A stretch of DNA of 64,000 nucleotides. Source: Hyphomicrobiales bacterium (lineage in GTDB: Bacteria; Pseudomonadota; Alphaproteobacteria; Rhizobiales; Beijerinckiaceae). The notes under the pieces are model-generated. The model had not been told where the DNA came from. It saw nothing but the letters and a program-made list of their open reading frames with translations, and made no database searches. This document shows positions 37,790 through 46,919 of this stretch, piece after piece. Where the stretch lies: contig JAIXYZ010000013.1 of assembly GCA_027489955.1 (NCBI GenBank), positions 1,054,001 through 1,118,000 on the forward strand, written 5' to 3'. The translations under genes and the position numbers were made by a program. The first letter of the stretch is position 1. Every line of letters starts with the position of its first letter.

Positions 37790-39130
37790 TCAGACGGCCG
37801 TGCCGTGCAGGTCGTAGGCGTCCGAGCGTTCGACGCGGACCGTGACGATGTCGCCGGCGCGCAGCGGCCGCCGCGAGGCGACGTAGACCGAGCCGTCGAT
37901 TTCCGGCGCGTCCCACTTCGAGCGCCCTTTCGAGACCGTCGGCCCCGGCTCGTCGATGATGACCGGGATGCGGCGTCCGACCCGGGTCTTCAGCCGGGCG
38001 GCGCTGATGTCCTGCTGCACCTGCATGAAGCGATGCCAGCGCTCGTCCTTGACCTCCTGCCGCACGGCGCCGGCGAGGTCGTTGGCCGGCGCGCCCGCGA
38101 CCGGCTCGAAGCGGAAGCAGCCGACCCGGTCGAGCCGGGCCTCGCGCAGCCAGTCGAGCAGGAAGGCGAAATCCTCTTCGGTCTCGCCGGGGAACCCGAC
38201 GATGAAGGTCGAGCGCACGGCAAGGTCCGGGCAGATCTCGCGCCAGCGGCGGATGCGCTCGGCGGTCTTCTCCTGGTGCGCCGGACGGCGCATCGCCTTC
38301 AGGACGCCGGGCGAGGCGTGCTGGAACGGGATGTCGATGTAGGGGAGGACCTTGCCCTCCGCCATCAGCCCGACGACCTCGTCCACGTGCGGATAGGGGT
38401 AGACGTAATGCAGGCGCACCCAGATGCCGAGTTCCGACAGCGCCTCCGACAGATCGAAGAAGCGCGCCCGGACCTCGCGGTCGCGCCACGGGCTGGCGGC
38501 GTATTTCAGGTCGACGCCGTAGGCGCTCGTGTCCTGGGAGATGACCAGCAGTTCCTTGACGCCCGCCCTGGCCAGCTTCTCGGCCTCGCGCAGGACGTCG
38601 CCGGCGGGCCGGCTGACCAGGTCGCCGCGCAGCTTCGGGATGATGCAGAACGTGCAGCGGTTGTTGCAACCCTCTGAAATCTTTAGGTAAGCATAGTGCC
38701 GCGGCGTCAGCTTGATGCCCTGTTCCGGCACGAGATCGAGGAACGGGTCGTGCACCGGCGGAGCCGCCTCGTGCACCGCGCCGACGACGCTCTCGTAAGC
38801 CTGGGGCCCGGTGATCGCCAGCACGTTGGGAAACCGCTCGCGGATCTGCTCGGGCTCCGCGCCCATGCAGCCGGTGACGATGACGCGGCCATTCTCGGCC
38901 ATGGCCTCGCCGATGGCACCCAGCGACTCCGCCTTGGCGGAATCCAGGAACCCGCAGGTGTTGACGATCACCAGGTCCGCGCCCGCATGCCCCTTCGACA
39001 GCTCGTAGCCTTCGGAGCGGAGCTTGGTGATGATGCGCTCGCTGTCCACCAGCGCCTTGGGGCAGCCGAGCGACACGAACGAGATCTTGGGCGCGGTCCC
39101 CGTGGCCGGGGCGTCTGGGGCGGATGCCAT
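37790..39130 (-). CDS. rimO: Ribosomal protein S12 methylthiotransferase RimO
   Basis: A 446-residue radical-SAM enzyme that methylthiolates an aspartate of ribosomal protein S12. The N-terminal UPF0004 domain binds a cluster through Cys23, Cys59 and Cys88 ([31 protein letters not shown]). The radical-SAM cluster motif CNNRCTFC gives Cys155, Cys159 and Cys162. A TRAM domain closes the protein ([25 protein letters not shown]). The [12 protein letters not shown] signature separates it from MiaB. Confidence 0.96.
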   Translation of the reverse strand: MASAPDAPATGTAPKISFVSLGCPKALVDSERIITKLRSEGYELSKGHAGADLVIVNTCGFLDSAKAESLGAIGEAMAENGRVIVTGCMGAEPEQIRERFPNVLAITGPQAYESVVGAVHEAAPPVHDPFLDLVPEQGIKLTPRHYAYLKISEGCNNRCTFCIIPKLRGDLVSRPAGDVLREAEKLARAGVKELLVISQDTSAYGVDLKYAASPWRDREVRARFFDLSEALSELGIWVRLHYVYPYPHVDEVVGLMAEGKVLPYIDIPFQHASPGVLKAMRRPAHQEKTAERIRRWREICPDLAVRSTFIVGFPGETEEDFAFLLDWLREARLDRVGCFRFEPVAGAPANDLAGAVRQEVKDERWHRFMQVQQDISAARLKTRVGRRIPVIIDEPGPTVSKGRSKWDAPEIDGSVYVASRRPLRAGDIVTVRVERSDAYDLHGTAV

Positions 39131-39287
39131 GGAGCCGTCTTCCGTCTAGCGAAGGCGCCCGATTGCCACGACTGCAGCGGTGACGCAATCGCGGCGCCTC
39201 CCGGCCGATCGCCGCGGACGATCACACAAGTGACATGGTCTGCCGCTAGGAAAGGGTCAGTCAGGTCCACGCCGGGAGGAGCAGCCG

Positions 39288-39527
39288 ATGCGATACGACA
39301 CCGCGTACAACCTGTTCCGCCGCGCCGGCGAGGAAGACCTGCACTGCGCGATCCCCGAGGACCGGCCGCTGCCGGGCTTCCTCGGCGCCGGCCGCTGGAC
39401 CTTCTCCGGCAAGGTGACGGGCGCCGCCGACGCTCCCCGCGGCTTCGGCTCGCGGGCCGCCGAAACGTCCTCGCGCGTCAACGGGTTCTACCTGTTCCAG
39501 ATGCTCCCCGTCCGCCCGGGATACTGA
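39288..39527 (+). CDS. Small conserved-looking protein of unknown function
   Basis: A 79-residue protein with no signal peptide or membrane segment. It begins MRYDTAYNLFRRAGEEDLHC and contains EDRPLPGFLGAGRWTFSGKV. A strong GGGAGGAG ribosome-binding site lies 6 bases before the ATG, which supports a real gene. It lies between rimO (divergent) and a secreted-protein gene (convergent). I do not recognise a family. Confidence 0.6.
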   Translation: MRYDTAYNLFRRAGEEDLHCAIPEDRPLPGFLGAGRWTFSGKVTGAADAPRGFGSRAAETSSRVNGFYLFQMLPVRPGY

Positions 39528-39644
39528 CGCGAGGGCTTCCGGCGTCAGGCTGCACGCGCTGCCAGCAATGATAGGGGCGATAGCGCGATGTCGTTCCGGA
39601 CGAGCGACGCCAGGAACGCCGCCGCACGAAATGATGCGCATAGG

Positions 39645-40091
39645 TCAGTTGGCGCCGCTCTGGCGCATGGGCACGATACCGCCCGGTGCGGATGGGATTT
39701 CCGCTTCGACGGGAGCGCTGGGCTGCGGGCGAGGCGCAGGCTTGGGCCGCGGCTGGGAGACCGGCCGGGCGACAGGACGCTCGCCGCCGGAAACCAGGGT
39801 CGCCACGCCTGCAGCCCCGATCAGCTGCCGCCCATCGGCGCTCAACGTGGCCTGATAGGTCGTCGGTCCGGTGATGATGTAGGTGTTGCCGTTGCACGTC
39901 CATGTCTGGACCGGCACGCACAGGAAACATTGCGGATTGGCCGTCCCGTCCGCATTCACGACCGTGGTGCCGCCGGAATAGGCCCAGGTCCCGACGAACT
40001 TCGCCGCGCAGGATTTGGGCGGCATGGCGAAGGCGGGAAGAGTGGCCGAGACGAGAAGGCCGCCGATCGCCGCCAGCCGAAACTTGCTCAT
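39645..40091 (-). CDS. Secreted small protein with proline-rich tail, unknown function
   Basis: A 148-residue protein. MSKFRLAAIGGLLVSATLPAFA is a good signal peptide. The mature part has KSCAAKFVGTWAYSGGTTVVNADGTANPQCFLCVPVQTWTCNG (four or five cysteines, with a G-T-W and Q-T-W pattern) and a tail rich in Pro and Arg (RPVSQPRPKPAPRPQP). The long open frame to 40652 is an artefact of the palindromic repeat and tRNA upstream. Role unknown; periplasmic or surface location inferred. Confidence 0.65.
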   Translation of the reverse strand: MSKFRLAAIGGLLVSATLPAFAMPPKSCAAKFVGTWAYSGGTTVVNADGTANPQCFLCVPVQTWTCNGNTYIITGPTTYQATLSADGRQLIGAAGVATLVSGGERPVARPVSQPRPKPAPRPQPSAPVEAEIPSAPGGIVPMRQSGAN

Positions 40092-40184
40092 TGTCCGCCC
40101 CGTCGAAAAGCGAAGCGAAGCTAGGACGGATGGCAGCAGACGGCAACGCCGCTGCCGGGCAGGCCATTGCCGAACCGCGCACCT

Positions 40185-40305
40185 GTCATCCCCGGCGAGC
40201 GAAGCGAGGAACGAGGACCGGAAAAGGTTTGGCCTGGAGCACGAGGACTGGTGTTCCCTGGATCCCCTTCCCCTGCGCGCCTGCGGCCCTCCGGCCGGGG
40301 ATGAC
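40185..40305. repeat. Palindromic intergenic repeat, type 1 (inverted copy)
   Basis: It begins GTCATCCCCGGCGAGCGAAG and ends with GGCCGGGGATGAC; it contains CTGGATCCCCTTCCCC inside. It is the same element as at 49574-49692 and 61793-61913, in the opposite orientation and more diverged on its left arm. Confidence 0.8.
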
Positions 40306-40338
40306 ACGACAGGTCGCCGCGCCATGCGCTCAGACGCC

Positions 40339-40360
40339 GTCATTGCGAGGAGCGGGGCGA
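40339..40360. repeat. Half of a type 2 intergenic repeat
   Basis: GTCATTGCGAGGAGCG matches one end of the 80-base type 2 element (49700-49779, 61918-61997) in inverted orientation. The other arm is missing or has decayed. Confidence 0.6.
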
Positions 40361-40493
40361 ACCGGCGCGAAAGAGACTGGCGGAGGAGAGCGGACGAAGC
40401 CCGAACCCGCAGCCAGGAGCGCGACGGCGCGACCGGCCGAAAGGCCGCCCCGCGGAGGCGTTGAGCAAAGCGAAACTGCCGCGAGCGAGTTAG

Positions 40494-40583
40494 TGGCGGA
40501 CAGGGTGGGATTCGAACCCACGGTGGAGTTGCCCCCACGGCGGTTTTCAAGACCGCTGCCTTAAACCGCTCGGCCACCTGTCC
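40494..40583 (-). tRNA. tRNA-Ser (anticodon UGA)
   Basis: On the minus strand the gene begins GGACAGGTGGCCGAGCGG and ends CCTGTCCGCCA, with the CCA encoded. The 7-bp acceptor stem GGACAGG/CCTGTCC is perfect. The anticodon stem-loop is GCGGTCTTGAAAACCGC with anticodon TGA. A long variable arm (GTGGGGGCAACTCCAC) marks it as a class II serine tRNA, and the T-arm is GTGGGTTCGAATCCCAC. Length is 90 bases. Confidence 0.95.
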
Positions 40584-40673
40584 CGCGGTGATCCGTTCTT
40601 GCCGGGGCGGCGTAACTTTGACAAGCGGGCCCGTCGCGGTCCGCACCCTCATATGTCAGCCGACGGGGACAAC

Positions 40674-41081
40674 ATGAACCCAGCCGCTTTCCGCGCTTTC
40701 GCGATCCCGGCCGCTTTCGTGGCCGGCCTGATGGGCCTGCAACCCGCCTCCGCCAACGAGGGGCAGTTGCGCACCGACGAGATCCGCGCGCTCGTCACCG
40801 GCAAGCGCATCTACCTCGCCACCCCGCTCGGCGGCGAAATCCCGCTCTATTATCGGCCGGACGGGCAGGTGGACGGATCGGGGGAGGCGGTCGGCCTCGG
40901 CCGCTGGCTCAAGCCCAAGGATTCGGGCCGCTGGTGGGTCGAGCAGAACAAGCTCTGCCAGCAATGGCAGACCTGGTACGACGGCGAGCGCATGTGCTTC
41001 ACCCTCAGCCGCGCCGGCGAGAACCGGGTCAGCTGGCGCCGGGAGAACGGCGAATCGGGCGTCGCCCGGCTCGGCCGCTGA
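40674..41081 (+). CDS. Periplasmic protein of unknown function (DUF995-like pattern)
   Basis: A 135-residue protein with a signal peptide ending near PASA-NEG (residues 24-30). The mature part has TDEIRALVTGKRIYLATPLGG, a DGQVDG turn, GRWWVEQNKLCQQWQ and GERMCFTL. The two cysteines in a G-R-W...C...W...C pattern recall the rhizobial DUF995 family; this is pattern memory, not a search. The ATG at 40674 has GGGGA 5 bases upstream. It is monocistronic in appearance, just downstream of the divergent tRNA-Ser. Confidence 0.7.
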   Translation: MNPAAFRAFAIPAAFVAGLMGLQPASANEGQLRTDEIRALVTGKRIYLATPLGGEIPLYYRPDGQVDGSGEAVGLGRWLKPKDSGRWWVEQNKLCQQWQTWYDGERMCFTLSRAGENRVSWRRENGESGVARLGR

Positions 41082-41164
41082 ACCGCGCCGCGTCGCGCGA
41101 TGCCCCAACTTCGCCTCAATCCCACCGCATCCGGGGCCCGTTCCGGATGCGCGCTCCGGGTCGG

Positions 41165-41180
41165 TTAACGGGCGCTTAAC
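41165..41180 (+). promoter_or_regulatory. CtrA-type binding site (TTAA-N7-TTAAC)
   Basis: TTAACGGGCGCTTAAC matches the full consensus TTAA-N7-TTAAC of the alphaproteobacterial cell-cycle regulator CtrA without a mismatch. It lies 107 bases before the rlpA start chosen here, in a 206-base gap with no other gene, so it could place rlpA under cell-cycle control. Confidence 0.6.
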
Positions 41181-41287
41181 GGAATGGTCCTTACTGAGAC
41201 ATCGGCCTTGAAGTCGGGCTCGGTATGGTGTCCCTTCGCGCTGGCGCTGTCGCGCCGCATCGGATGGTCTTGGGGCGGGAACTGTTC

Positions 41288-42340
41288 ATGACGGATGCGA
41301 AGGTTGAAGGCGGCTCGCGCGCAGCCCAGGTGCTGTCGGTCGCCGCCCGCTCGGCTCTCCTTGTGGCCGTCTCGCTCGTCCTCGCCAATTGCAGCCAGTC
41401 CGGCACCCGCAGCGCCGGGGGCATCGATCCGAAATACGGCGTGTCCGCCAGCCCCAAGGTCGTCGACGACGGCGATCCCGTGCCCAAGGGCGGGGGACGC
41501 CAGCACGTCGGCAAGCCCTATACGGTCGCCGGCAAGCGCTACACGCCCCGCGAAAATCCCAATTACGTCGGCGAGGGCATCGCCTCCTGGTACGGCCCGT
41601 CGTTTCATGGCCGGCTGACCGCCAATGGCGAGGTGTTCGACCGCCGCTCGGTCGCCGCGGCCCATCCCACGATGCCGCTGCCCAGCTATGTCCGGGTCAC
41701 CAACCTGCGCAACAAGCGCTCCATGATCGTGCGCGTCAACGACCGCGGGCCGTTCCACGGCGGACGCCTGATCGACCTGTCGGAGCGGGCCGCCGAGGCC
41801 CTGGAATTCAAGAACATCGGCGTCGCGCGCGTCCGCGTGGAATACATGGGCCGCGCCTCGACCAAGGGCAGCGACGACCAGAAGCTGCTGGCCACGCTGA
41901 CGATCGACGGCAGGCCCGCGAACTTCGCCGGCCCGGCCGCCACCATGGTCGCGAGCAACGAGCCGATCCGCGAGCCGAGTGTTGCGCCCGCCGTGCCCCA
42001 GCGCCCGCTGCGCCGGGGCGAACCGCTGCCGCTCGTCTCCGCCTCGCTCGCCCGCACCCCGGTGGCCGCGAGCCTCTCGCCCATCGCCCCCGCCCAGGCG
42101 CCGCGCACCGCGCTCGCCTATGCCGGTGGCGATCTTCCCGCGGCCGCCGCGCCGCTGCCGCCCGAGGGCGCCTTCGACCTGATCACGATCCCCCATGCCG
42201 GCGTTCCCACCGCGCGCGCGGTTCCGGTCTGGGCCGAGGGCCGCTCGCAGGTCGCCGGCCTGTTCTACGCGCCGGCCGAGACACCGACCGCCCGTTTCGC
42301 TCGCCGCGCTCCCTTCGCCGGCCTGTCGCCGGCCCGCTGA
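41288..42340 (+). CDS. rlpA: Septal ring lytic transglycosylase RlpA family lipoprotein
   Basis: A 350-residue outer-membrane lipoprotein that cuts stem-less peptidoglycan at the division site in relatives. A hydrophobic segment leads to the lipobox LANC (Cys35). The double-psi beta-barrel domain has GIASWYGPSFHGRLTANGEVFD and VRVNDRGPF. Glu115, Asp118 and His126 match the spacing of the catalytic residues E120, D123 and H131 of Pseudomonas RlpA. The C-terminal half is Pro/Ala-rich, and I see no SPOR domain. In-frame ATGs at 41225 and 41264 are alternatives; 41288 has GGGA upstream and gives the best signal sequence. Confidence 0.9.
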   Translation: MTDAKVEGGSRAAQVLSVAARSALLVAVSLVLANCSQSGTRSAGGIDPKYGVSASPKVVDDGDPVPKGGGRQHVGKPYTVAGKRYTPRENPNYVGEGIASWYGPSFHGRLTANGEVFDRRSVAAAHPTMPLPSYVRVTNLRNKRSMIVRVNDRGPFHGGRLIDLSERAAEALEFKNIGVARVRVEYMGRASTKGSDDQKLLATLTIDGRPANFAGPAATMVASNEPIREPSVAPAVPQRPLRRGEPLPLVSASLARTPVAASLSPIAPAQAPRTALAYAGGDLPAAAAPLPPEGAFDLITIPHAGVPTARAVPVWAEGRSQVAGLFYAPAETPTARFARRAPFAGLSPAR

Positions 42341-42427
42341 GCGCCGAAACTTCGGCCCATAACGGGTCCATGCCGTTGATTTCGCAGGCCTGACGTCGCA
42401 AAATCGGCGGCGGCGGAGAGGTTTTCT

Positions 42428-43624
42428 GTGACGATGGTTTTGACACGCTTGGCGTGCTGGCTCGCCGCGGCGGCCTTTATCGGTGCGGCCGCGACGGCGC
42501 ACGCGCAGTCCTTCCAGACCGCTGCACCCCAGGCCATCCTGATCGACTACGAGACCGGCGCCGTCCTGTACGAGAAGGGCGCGGACGATCTCGTGCCTCC
42601 CGCCAGCATGGCCAAGATCATGACCGCCGAGCTGGTGTTCCGCGAGATGGCGGCAGGGCGGCTGAGCCCGGATGCGGAATTCGTCGTGTCCGAGAACGCC
42701 TGGCGGCGGGGAGGGGCGCCGTCGGGCGGCTCCACGATGTTCGCCGCGCTCAAGAGCTCCATCAAGGTTTCCGACCTCATTCAGGGCCTCATCGTCCATT
42801 CGGGCAACGACGCGGCCATCGTCCTGGCGGAAGGCATCGCGGGCAACGAATTCACCTTCGCCAAGCGCATGACGGAGCGGGCGCGGGAGTTGCGCATGCC
42901 GCGGTCGGAATTCCGCAACGCCAGCGGCATGGCCGATCCGGACCAGAAGACGACGGTGCGCGAGCTCGCGCAGCTCGCGCTTCACGTCATCCGCACCTAT
43001 CCCGACCAGTACAAGGTCTTCGGCCAGCGCGAATTCACCTGGAACCGCATCCGCCAGCAGAACCGCAACCCGCTGCTGACGATGGAGATCGGCGCGGACG
43101 GGCTCAAGACCGGCAATGTCGACGATTCCGGGTACGGCCTCGTCGGATCGGCGGTCATCGATGGGCAGCGCCTCGTCGTTGCCGTCCACGGCCTCAAGAA
43201 CGCCCGCGATCGCGGCGTGGAGGCACGCAAGCTGCTGGACTGGGGCTTTCGCTCGTTCGAGGTCCGCAACCTCTTCCGCGAAGGCGAGACGGTGGGCGAG
43301 GCCCGCACTTTCGGCGGCGAAACCGCGACGGTGGAACTGGTCGCGAAGGGCCCGGTGCGGCTCCTGGTGCCCCGCGGCGCGACCGAGCGCGTGACGGCCC
43401 GGATCGTTTATACGGGCCCGATCAAGGCGCCGGTGGCGGCCGGCGCCGAAATCGGCCGGCTGACCGTCGTGCGCGGCGACGTCCGCGCCCTCGACATCCC
43501 GCTCTATGCCCGGGACGACGTCCCCGTCGGTCCGCTGACGCGCAGGGCCTGGGACGCGGCGCTCGAGCTCGGCGGCAGCTGGATCCGCCAGGGTTTCGCC
43601 AAGGTGACAGAGCGGAACCGGTGA
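42428..43624 (+). CDS. dacC: D-alanyl-D-alanine carboxypeptidase (class A low-molecular-weight PBP)
   Basis: A 398-residue periplasmic serine peptidase that trims the terminal D-Ala of peptidoglycan. A signal peptide ends at AHA-Q (residue 26). The active site shows S60-x-x-K63 (SMAK), SGN at 125-127 and KTG at 227-229. A C-terminal beta domain (about 285-380) and an end helix (GGSWIRQGFAKVTERN) for membrane attachment follow. GTG at 42428 has GGAGAGG 6 bases upstream; the ATG at 42434 is less well placed. It follows rlpA, so two wall enzymes are adjacent. The symbol is by family (DacA/C/F type). Confidence 0.92.
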   Translation: MTMVLTRLACWLAAAAFIGAAATAHAQSFQTAAPQAILIDYETGAVLYEKGADDLVPPASMAKIMTAELVFREMAAGRLSPDAEFVVSENAWRRGGAPSGGSTMFAALKSSIKVSDLIQGLIVHSGNDAAIVLAEGIAGNEFTFAKRMTERARELRMPRSEFRNASGMADPDQKTTVRELAQLALHVIRTYPDQYKVFGQREFTWNRIRQQNRNPLLTMEIGADGLKTGNVDDSGYGLVGSAVIDGQRLVVAVHGLKNARDRGVEARKLLDWGFRSFEVRNLFREGETVGEARTFGGETATVELVAKGPVRLLVPRGATERVTARIVYTGPIKAPVAAGAEIGRLTVVRGDVRALDIPLYARDDVPVGPLTRRAWDAALELGGSWIRQGFAKVTERNR

Positions 43625-44286
43625 CAGGCCGCTTCATCACCCTGGAAGGCGGGGAGGGGGCCGGCAAGTCGACGCAGGTCGCGCGCCTCGCCAAACGTCT
43701 CCAGGCGCTCGGGATCGATGCCGTCACCACCCGCGAGCCCGGAGGTTCCCCCCGCGCTGAGCGCCTGCGCGAGCTGATCCTGGCCGGGGCCGCAAAGCCC
43801 TATGGCCCGGTGGCCGAGGCAATCATGTTCTCCGCGGCGCGCGACGACCATCTGACCCGCGTGATCCGCCCGGCGCTGGCGCGCGGAGCCTGGGTTATCT
43901 GCGACCGCTTCGCCGATTCCACCCGCGCCTATCAGGGTGCCGCCGGCAAGGTACCGGCGGACGTCATCGCCGGGCTGGAGCGCGTCGTCGTCGACGGAAC
44001 GCGCCCGGACCTCACCCTCATCCTGGACCTCGCTCCGGAAGTCGGCCTCGCCCGCGCCACGGCGCGCCGGGGCGAGGCTGGCACGGACCGCTATGAAGGC
44101 GAGGCCCTGTCCTTCCACCGCGCCTTGCGCCGGGCCTTTCTCGATATCGCCCGCCGCGAGCCCAGGCGCTGCGTTGTGATCGACGCCGATCACCCGGCCG
44201 ACCGGATCGAGGAGGCGATCTGGCGCGTCGTGGCCGATAGGCTCGGCCTCGCCCAGCGCCGCCTGGGAGCCGTCCATGGCGCATGA
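43621..44286 (+). CDS. tmk: Thymidylate kinase
   Basis: A 221-residue enzyme that makes dTDP from dTMP. The P-loop EGGEGAGKSTQ is at residues 9-19. TREPGGSPRAERLRELIL, the DRF motif in ICDRFADSTRAYQG, and a lid arginine region (ARRGEAGTDRYE) follow. The GTG start overlaps the carboxypeptidase stop (GTGA), and its end overlaps holB by 11 bases. Confidence 0.96.
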   Translation: MTGRFITLEGGEGAGKSTQVARLAKRLQALGIDAVTTREPGGSPRAERLRELILAGAAKPYGPVAEAIMFSAARDDHLTRVIRPALARGAWVICDRFADSTRAYQGAAGKVPADVIAGLERVVVDGTRPDLTLILDLAPEVGLARATARRGEAGTDRYEGEALSFHRALRRAFLDIARREPRRCVVIDADHPADRIEEAIWRVVADRLGLAQRRLGAVHGA

Positions 44287-45334
44287 TCCGCAGACCGGCG
44301 AAGTCGACCGGCTTCCCGGCGCGCCGCATCCGCGCGAGCGCGCTACCCTGTTCGGCCACGCCGCGGCCGAGCGCGTCTTCCTCGACGCCGTCGCATCCGG
44401 CCGTCTGCACCACGCCTGGCTCCTGACCGGGCAGGAAGGCATCGGGAAGGCGACGTTCGCCTACCGCGCCGCCCGCTACCTGCTCGCGGGCGCGCCGTCG
44501 CCCGACACGCTGGCGATCGATTCCGGGCACCCGGTGTTCCGCAAGGTCGCCGCCCAGGCGCATCCGGACCTCGTCGTCGTCCGGCGCGCTCCTGCCCTCG
44601 AGAAGAAGCAGGCCGCGACCGAGATCAGGGTCGACGACGTCCGCGCCGCGCTGGCGCGCTTCGGCAATACGGCGGGCCTCGGCGGATGGCGGGTCGGCAT
44701 CATCGACACGGCGGAGGAACTGAACGCCTCCAGCGCCAACGCCCTCCTGAAGATGGTGGAGGAGCCGCCGCCCCGGACGGTGTTCTTCATCCTGGCGCAT
44801 GTGCCGGGCCGGCTCCTGCCGACGATCCGCTCGCGCTGCCGTCGGCTGGCGCTCGCGCCGCTGTCGCGCGCCGACATCTTGGCAACCCTGCAGGATGTCG
44901 GCCCGCCCTGGTCGGAACTCGATCCCCGGGTGGCGCAGGCCGCTGCCGACCGCGCGGACGGCTCGGCCCGGGAGGCCATGCGGTTCTCCGCGCCCGAAAC
45001 CCTGGCGCTCGTCGAGGGCCTGGCGACCGAGCTCGCCAGGCTGCCCGATTTCGATCCCGCCGCCATCCTGGCCATAGCCGAGACGCTGGCGGGCAGGGCG
45101 GGGGAGGAGGACTTCGCCCTGGCGATGGAGACCGTGCGACGGTTCGTGTCCGCCCGCATCGAGCAGGAGGCCGACCGGGGCGCCGCCCGCCTTGCTCCCC
45201 TCGTGGAGGTATGGGAGAAGATCGCGCAAGCGGTGCGCGACGCCGAGAGCTATAATCTCGACCGCCGCCCGCTGATCCTGTCCATGATCCGCGACCTGTC
45301 GGAGGCGATGCGACGCTCTCGCCGGGCCGCCTGA
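44276..45334 (+). CDS. holB: DNA polymerase III subunit delta'
   Basis: A 352-residue clamp-loader subunit. The P-loop-like [19 protein letters not shown] is degenerate, as in delta' proteins. Sensor segment [23 protein letters not shown] is the family hallmark, followed by [12 protein letters not shown]. It overlaps tmk by 11 bases and precedes metG and tatD, the order tmk-holB-metG-tatD seen in many alphaproteobacteria. Confidence 0.94.
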   Translation: MAHDPQTGEVDRLPGAPHPRERATLFGHAAAERVFLDAVASGRLHHAWLLTGQEGIGKATFAYRAARYLLAGAPSPDTLAIDSGHPVFRKVAAQAHPDLVVVRRAPALEKKQAATEIRVDDVRAALARFGNTAGLGGWRVGIIDTAEELNASSANALLKMVEEPPPRTVFFILAHVPGRLLPTIRSRCRRLALAPLSRADILATLQDVGPPWSELDPRVAQAAADRADGSAREAMRFSAPETLALVEGLATELARLPDFDPAAILAIAETLAGRAGEEDFALAMETVRRFVSARIEQEADRGAARLAPLVEVWEKIAQAVRDAESYNLDRRPLILSMIRDLSEAMRRSRRAA

Positions 45335-45362
45335 ACCGCTTTTATCCGGGAAGTGCCCGCCG

Positions 45363-46919
45363 ATGGCCGCCAGCGCGAAATCTGCCTTCTACATCACGAC
45401 CGCGATCTCGTATCCCAACGGCGCGCCCCATATCGGCCATGCCTATGAGGCGGTGGCGTCCGACGCCATCGCCCGCTTCAAGCGGCTCGACGGCTACGAC
45501 GTGCGGTTCATGACCGGCGTGGACGAGCACGGCCTCAAGATGACGCAGACGGCCGCCAAGGAAGGCCTGTCGCCCGCTGAATTGTCCAACCGCAACGTGC
45601 CGCTGTTCCAGGCGATGTGCGATGCGCTGTCGGTGTCGTACGACCGCTTCATCCGCACCACCGAGCCCGCCCATTATGCGGCGTCGCAGGCGCTCTGGAA
45701 GCGCATGGAAGCCGCCGGCGACATCTATCTGGGCACCTATTCCGGCTGGTACTCGGTCCGCGACGAGGCGTTCTACGACGAGAGCGAGACGACCGTCTCG
45801 AACGGCGTGCGTCTCGGGCCGCAGGGCACGCCCGTGGAATGGACCGAGGAGAAGACCTACTTTTTCCGCCTCTCCGCCTACCAGGACAAGCTGCTCGCCT
45901 TCTACGAGGCCAATCCCGGCTTCATCGGCCCGGACACGCGGCGCAACGAGGTCGTCAGCTTCGTCAGGAGCGGCCTGCAGGACCTGTCGATCTCGCGCAC
46001 GACGCTGACCTGGGGCGTGCCGGTTCCCGATGCCCCCGGCCACGTCATGTATGTGTGGGTCGACGCCCTGACGAACTACATTACCGGGCTCGGATACCCC
46101 GACGAGGGCGCGCCCGACTGGCGCTACTGGCCGGCCGACGTGCACATCATCGGCAAGGACATCGTGCGTTTCCACGCGGTCTACTGGCCGGCCTTCCTGA
46201 TGTCGGCGGGGCTTGCGCCGCCCCGGCGCGTCTTCGGCCACGGCTTCCTGTTCAACCGCGGGGAGAAGATGTCGAAGTCGGTCGGCAACGTGATCGACCC
46301 GCACGCCCTCGCCGCCGCCTACGGCGTCGACCAGCTGCGCTATTTCTTCATGCGGGAAGTGCCGTTCGGGCAGGACGGAAACTATTCCCATGAGGCGATC
46401 GTCAACCGGGTCAACGCCGATCTCGCCAACGATATCGGCAACCTGGCGCAGCGCTCGCTGTCCATGATCGCGAAGAACTGCGAGGGCAGGGTGCCCGAGC
46501 CCGCGGCCCTGACGGCCGAGGACGAGGCGCTGCTGGCCTCCGCGCGGGCGGTCATCGGCAAGGCTCGCGCCGCGATGGAGAATTTCGCGCTGCATCAGGC
46601 GCTCGCCGAGATCTGGGCGGTCGTCGCCGACGCCAACCGCTACTTCGCCGGGCAGGAGCCCTGGACGCTGCGCAAGACCGATCCCGCGCGCATGGCGACC
46701 GTGCTCTACGTCACGGCGGAGACGCTGCGCATCCTCGGCATCCTGATCCAGCCCTTCGTGCCGGGTGCGGCGGGCAAGCTTCTGGACCTGCTGGCGGTCG
46801 CCGCCGACGCCCGCGATTTCGCGGCCGTCGACGGGCCCGCGCTCGCGGCCGGAACGGTTCTTCCGGCGCCCGCGCCGATCTTCCCGCGCTATGTCGAGCC
46901 CGAGGACAGCGCAGGCTGA
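45363..46919 (+). CDS. metG: Methionine--tRNA ligase
   Basis: A 518-residue class I synthetase. The HIGH motif is in [38 protein letters not shown] follows, and KMSKSVGN is near residue 302. It has no C-terminal dimerisation domain and no four-cysteine zinc knuckle that I can see, the short form usual in alphaproteobacteria. The last base of its stop is the first of the next start. Confidence 0.96.
   Translation: MAASAKSAFYITTAISYPNGAPHIGHAYEAVASDAIARFKRLDGYDVRFMTGVDEHGLKMTQTAAKEGLSPAELSNRNVPLFQAMCDALSVSYDRFIRTTEPAHYAASQALWKRMEAAGDIYLGTYSGWYSVRDEAFYDESETTVSNGVRLGPQGTPVEWTEEKTYFFRLSAYQDKLLAFYEANPGFIGPDTRRNEVVSFVRSGLQDLSISRTTLTWGVPVPDAPGHVMYVWVDALTNYITGLGYPDEGAPDWRYWPADVHIIGKDIVRFHAVYWPAFLMSAGLAPPRRVFGHGFLFNRGEKMSKSVGNVIDPHALAAAYGVDQLRYFFMREVPFGQDGNYSHEAIVNRVNADLANDIGNLAQRSLSMIAKNCEGRVPEPAALTAEDEALLASARAVIGKARAAMENFALHQALAEIWAVVADANRYFAGQEPWTLRKTDPARMATVLYVTAETLRILGILIQPFVPGAAGKLLDLLAVAADARDFAAVDGPALAAGTVLPAPAPIFPRYVEPEDSAG

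Larger units (their letters stand above)
40092..40493. other. Intergenic region with repeat remnants between a secreted-protein gene and tRNA-Ser
   Basis: No gene is supported here. Open frames across it on both strands are translations of the palindromic repeat at 40185-40305 and of a partial second element at 40339-40360. Any promoter of the minus-strand secreted-protein gene must lie between 40092 and the repeat. Confidence 0.6.

Noticed and set aside
40092-40652. N-terminal extension of the secreted-protein frame to 40652
   Set aside because: The extension translates tRNA-Ser and the palindromic repeat. The true start at 40091 begins a clean signal peptide.
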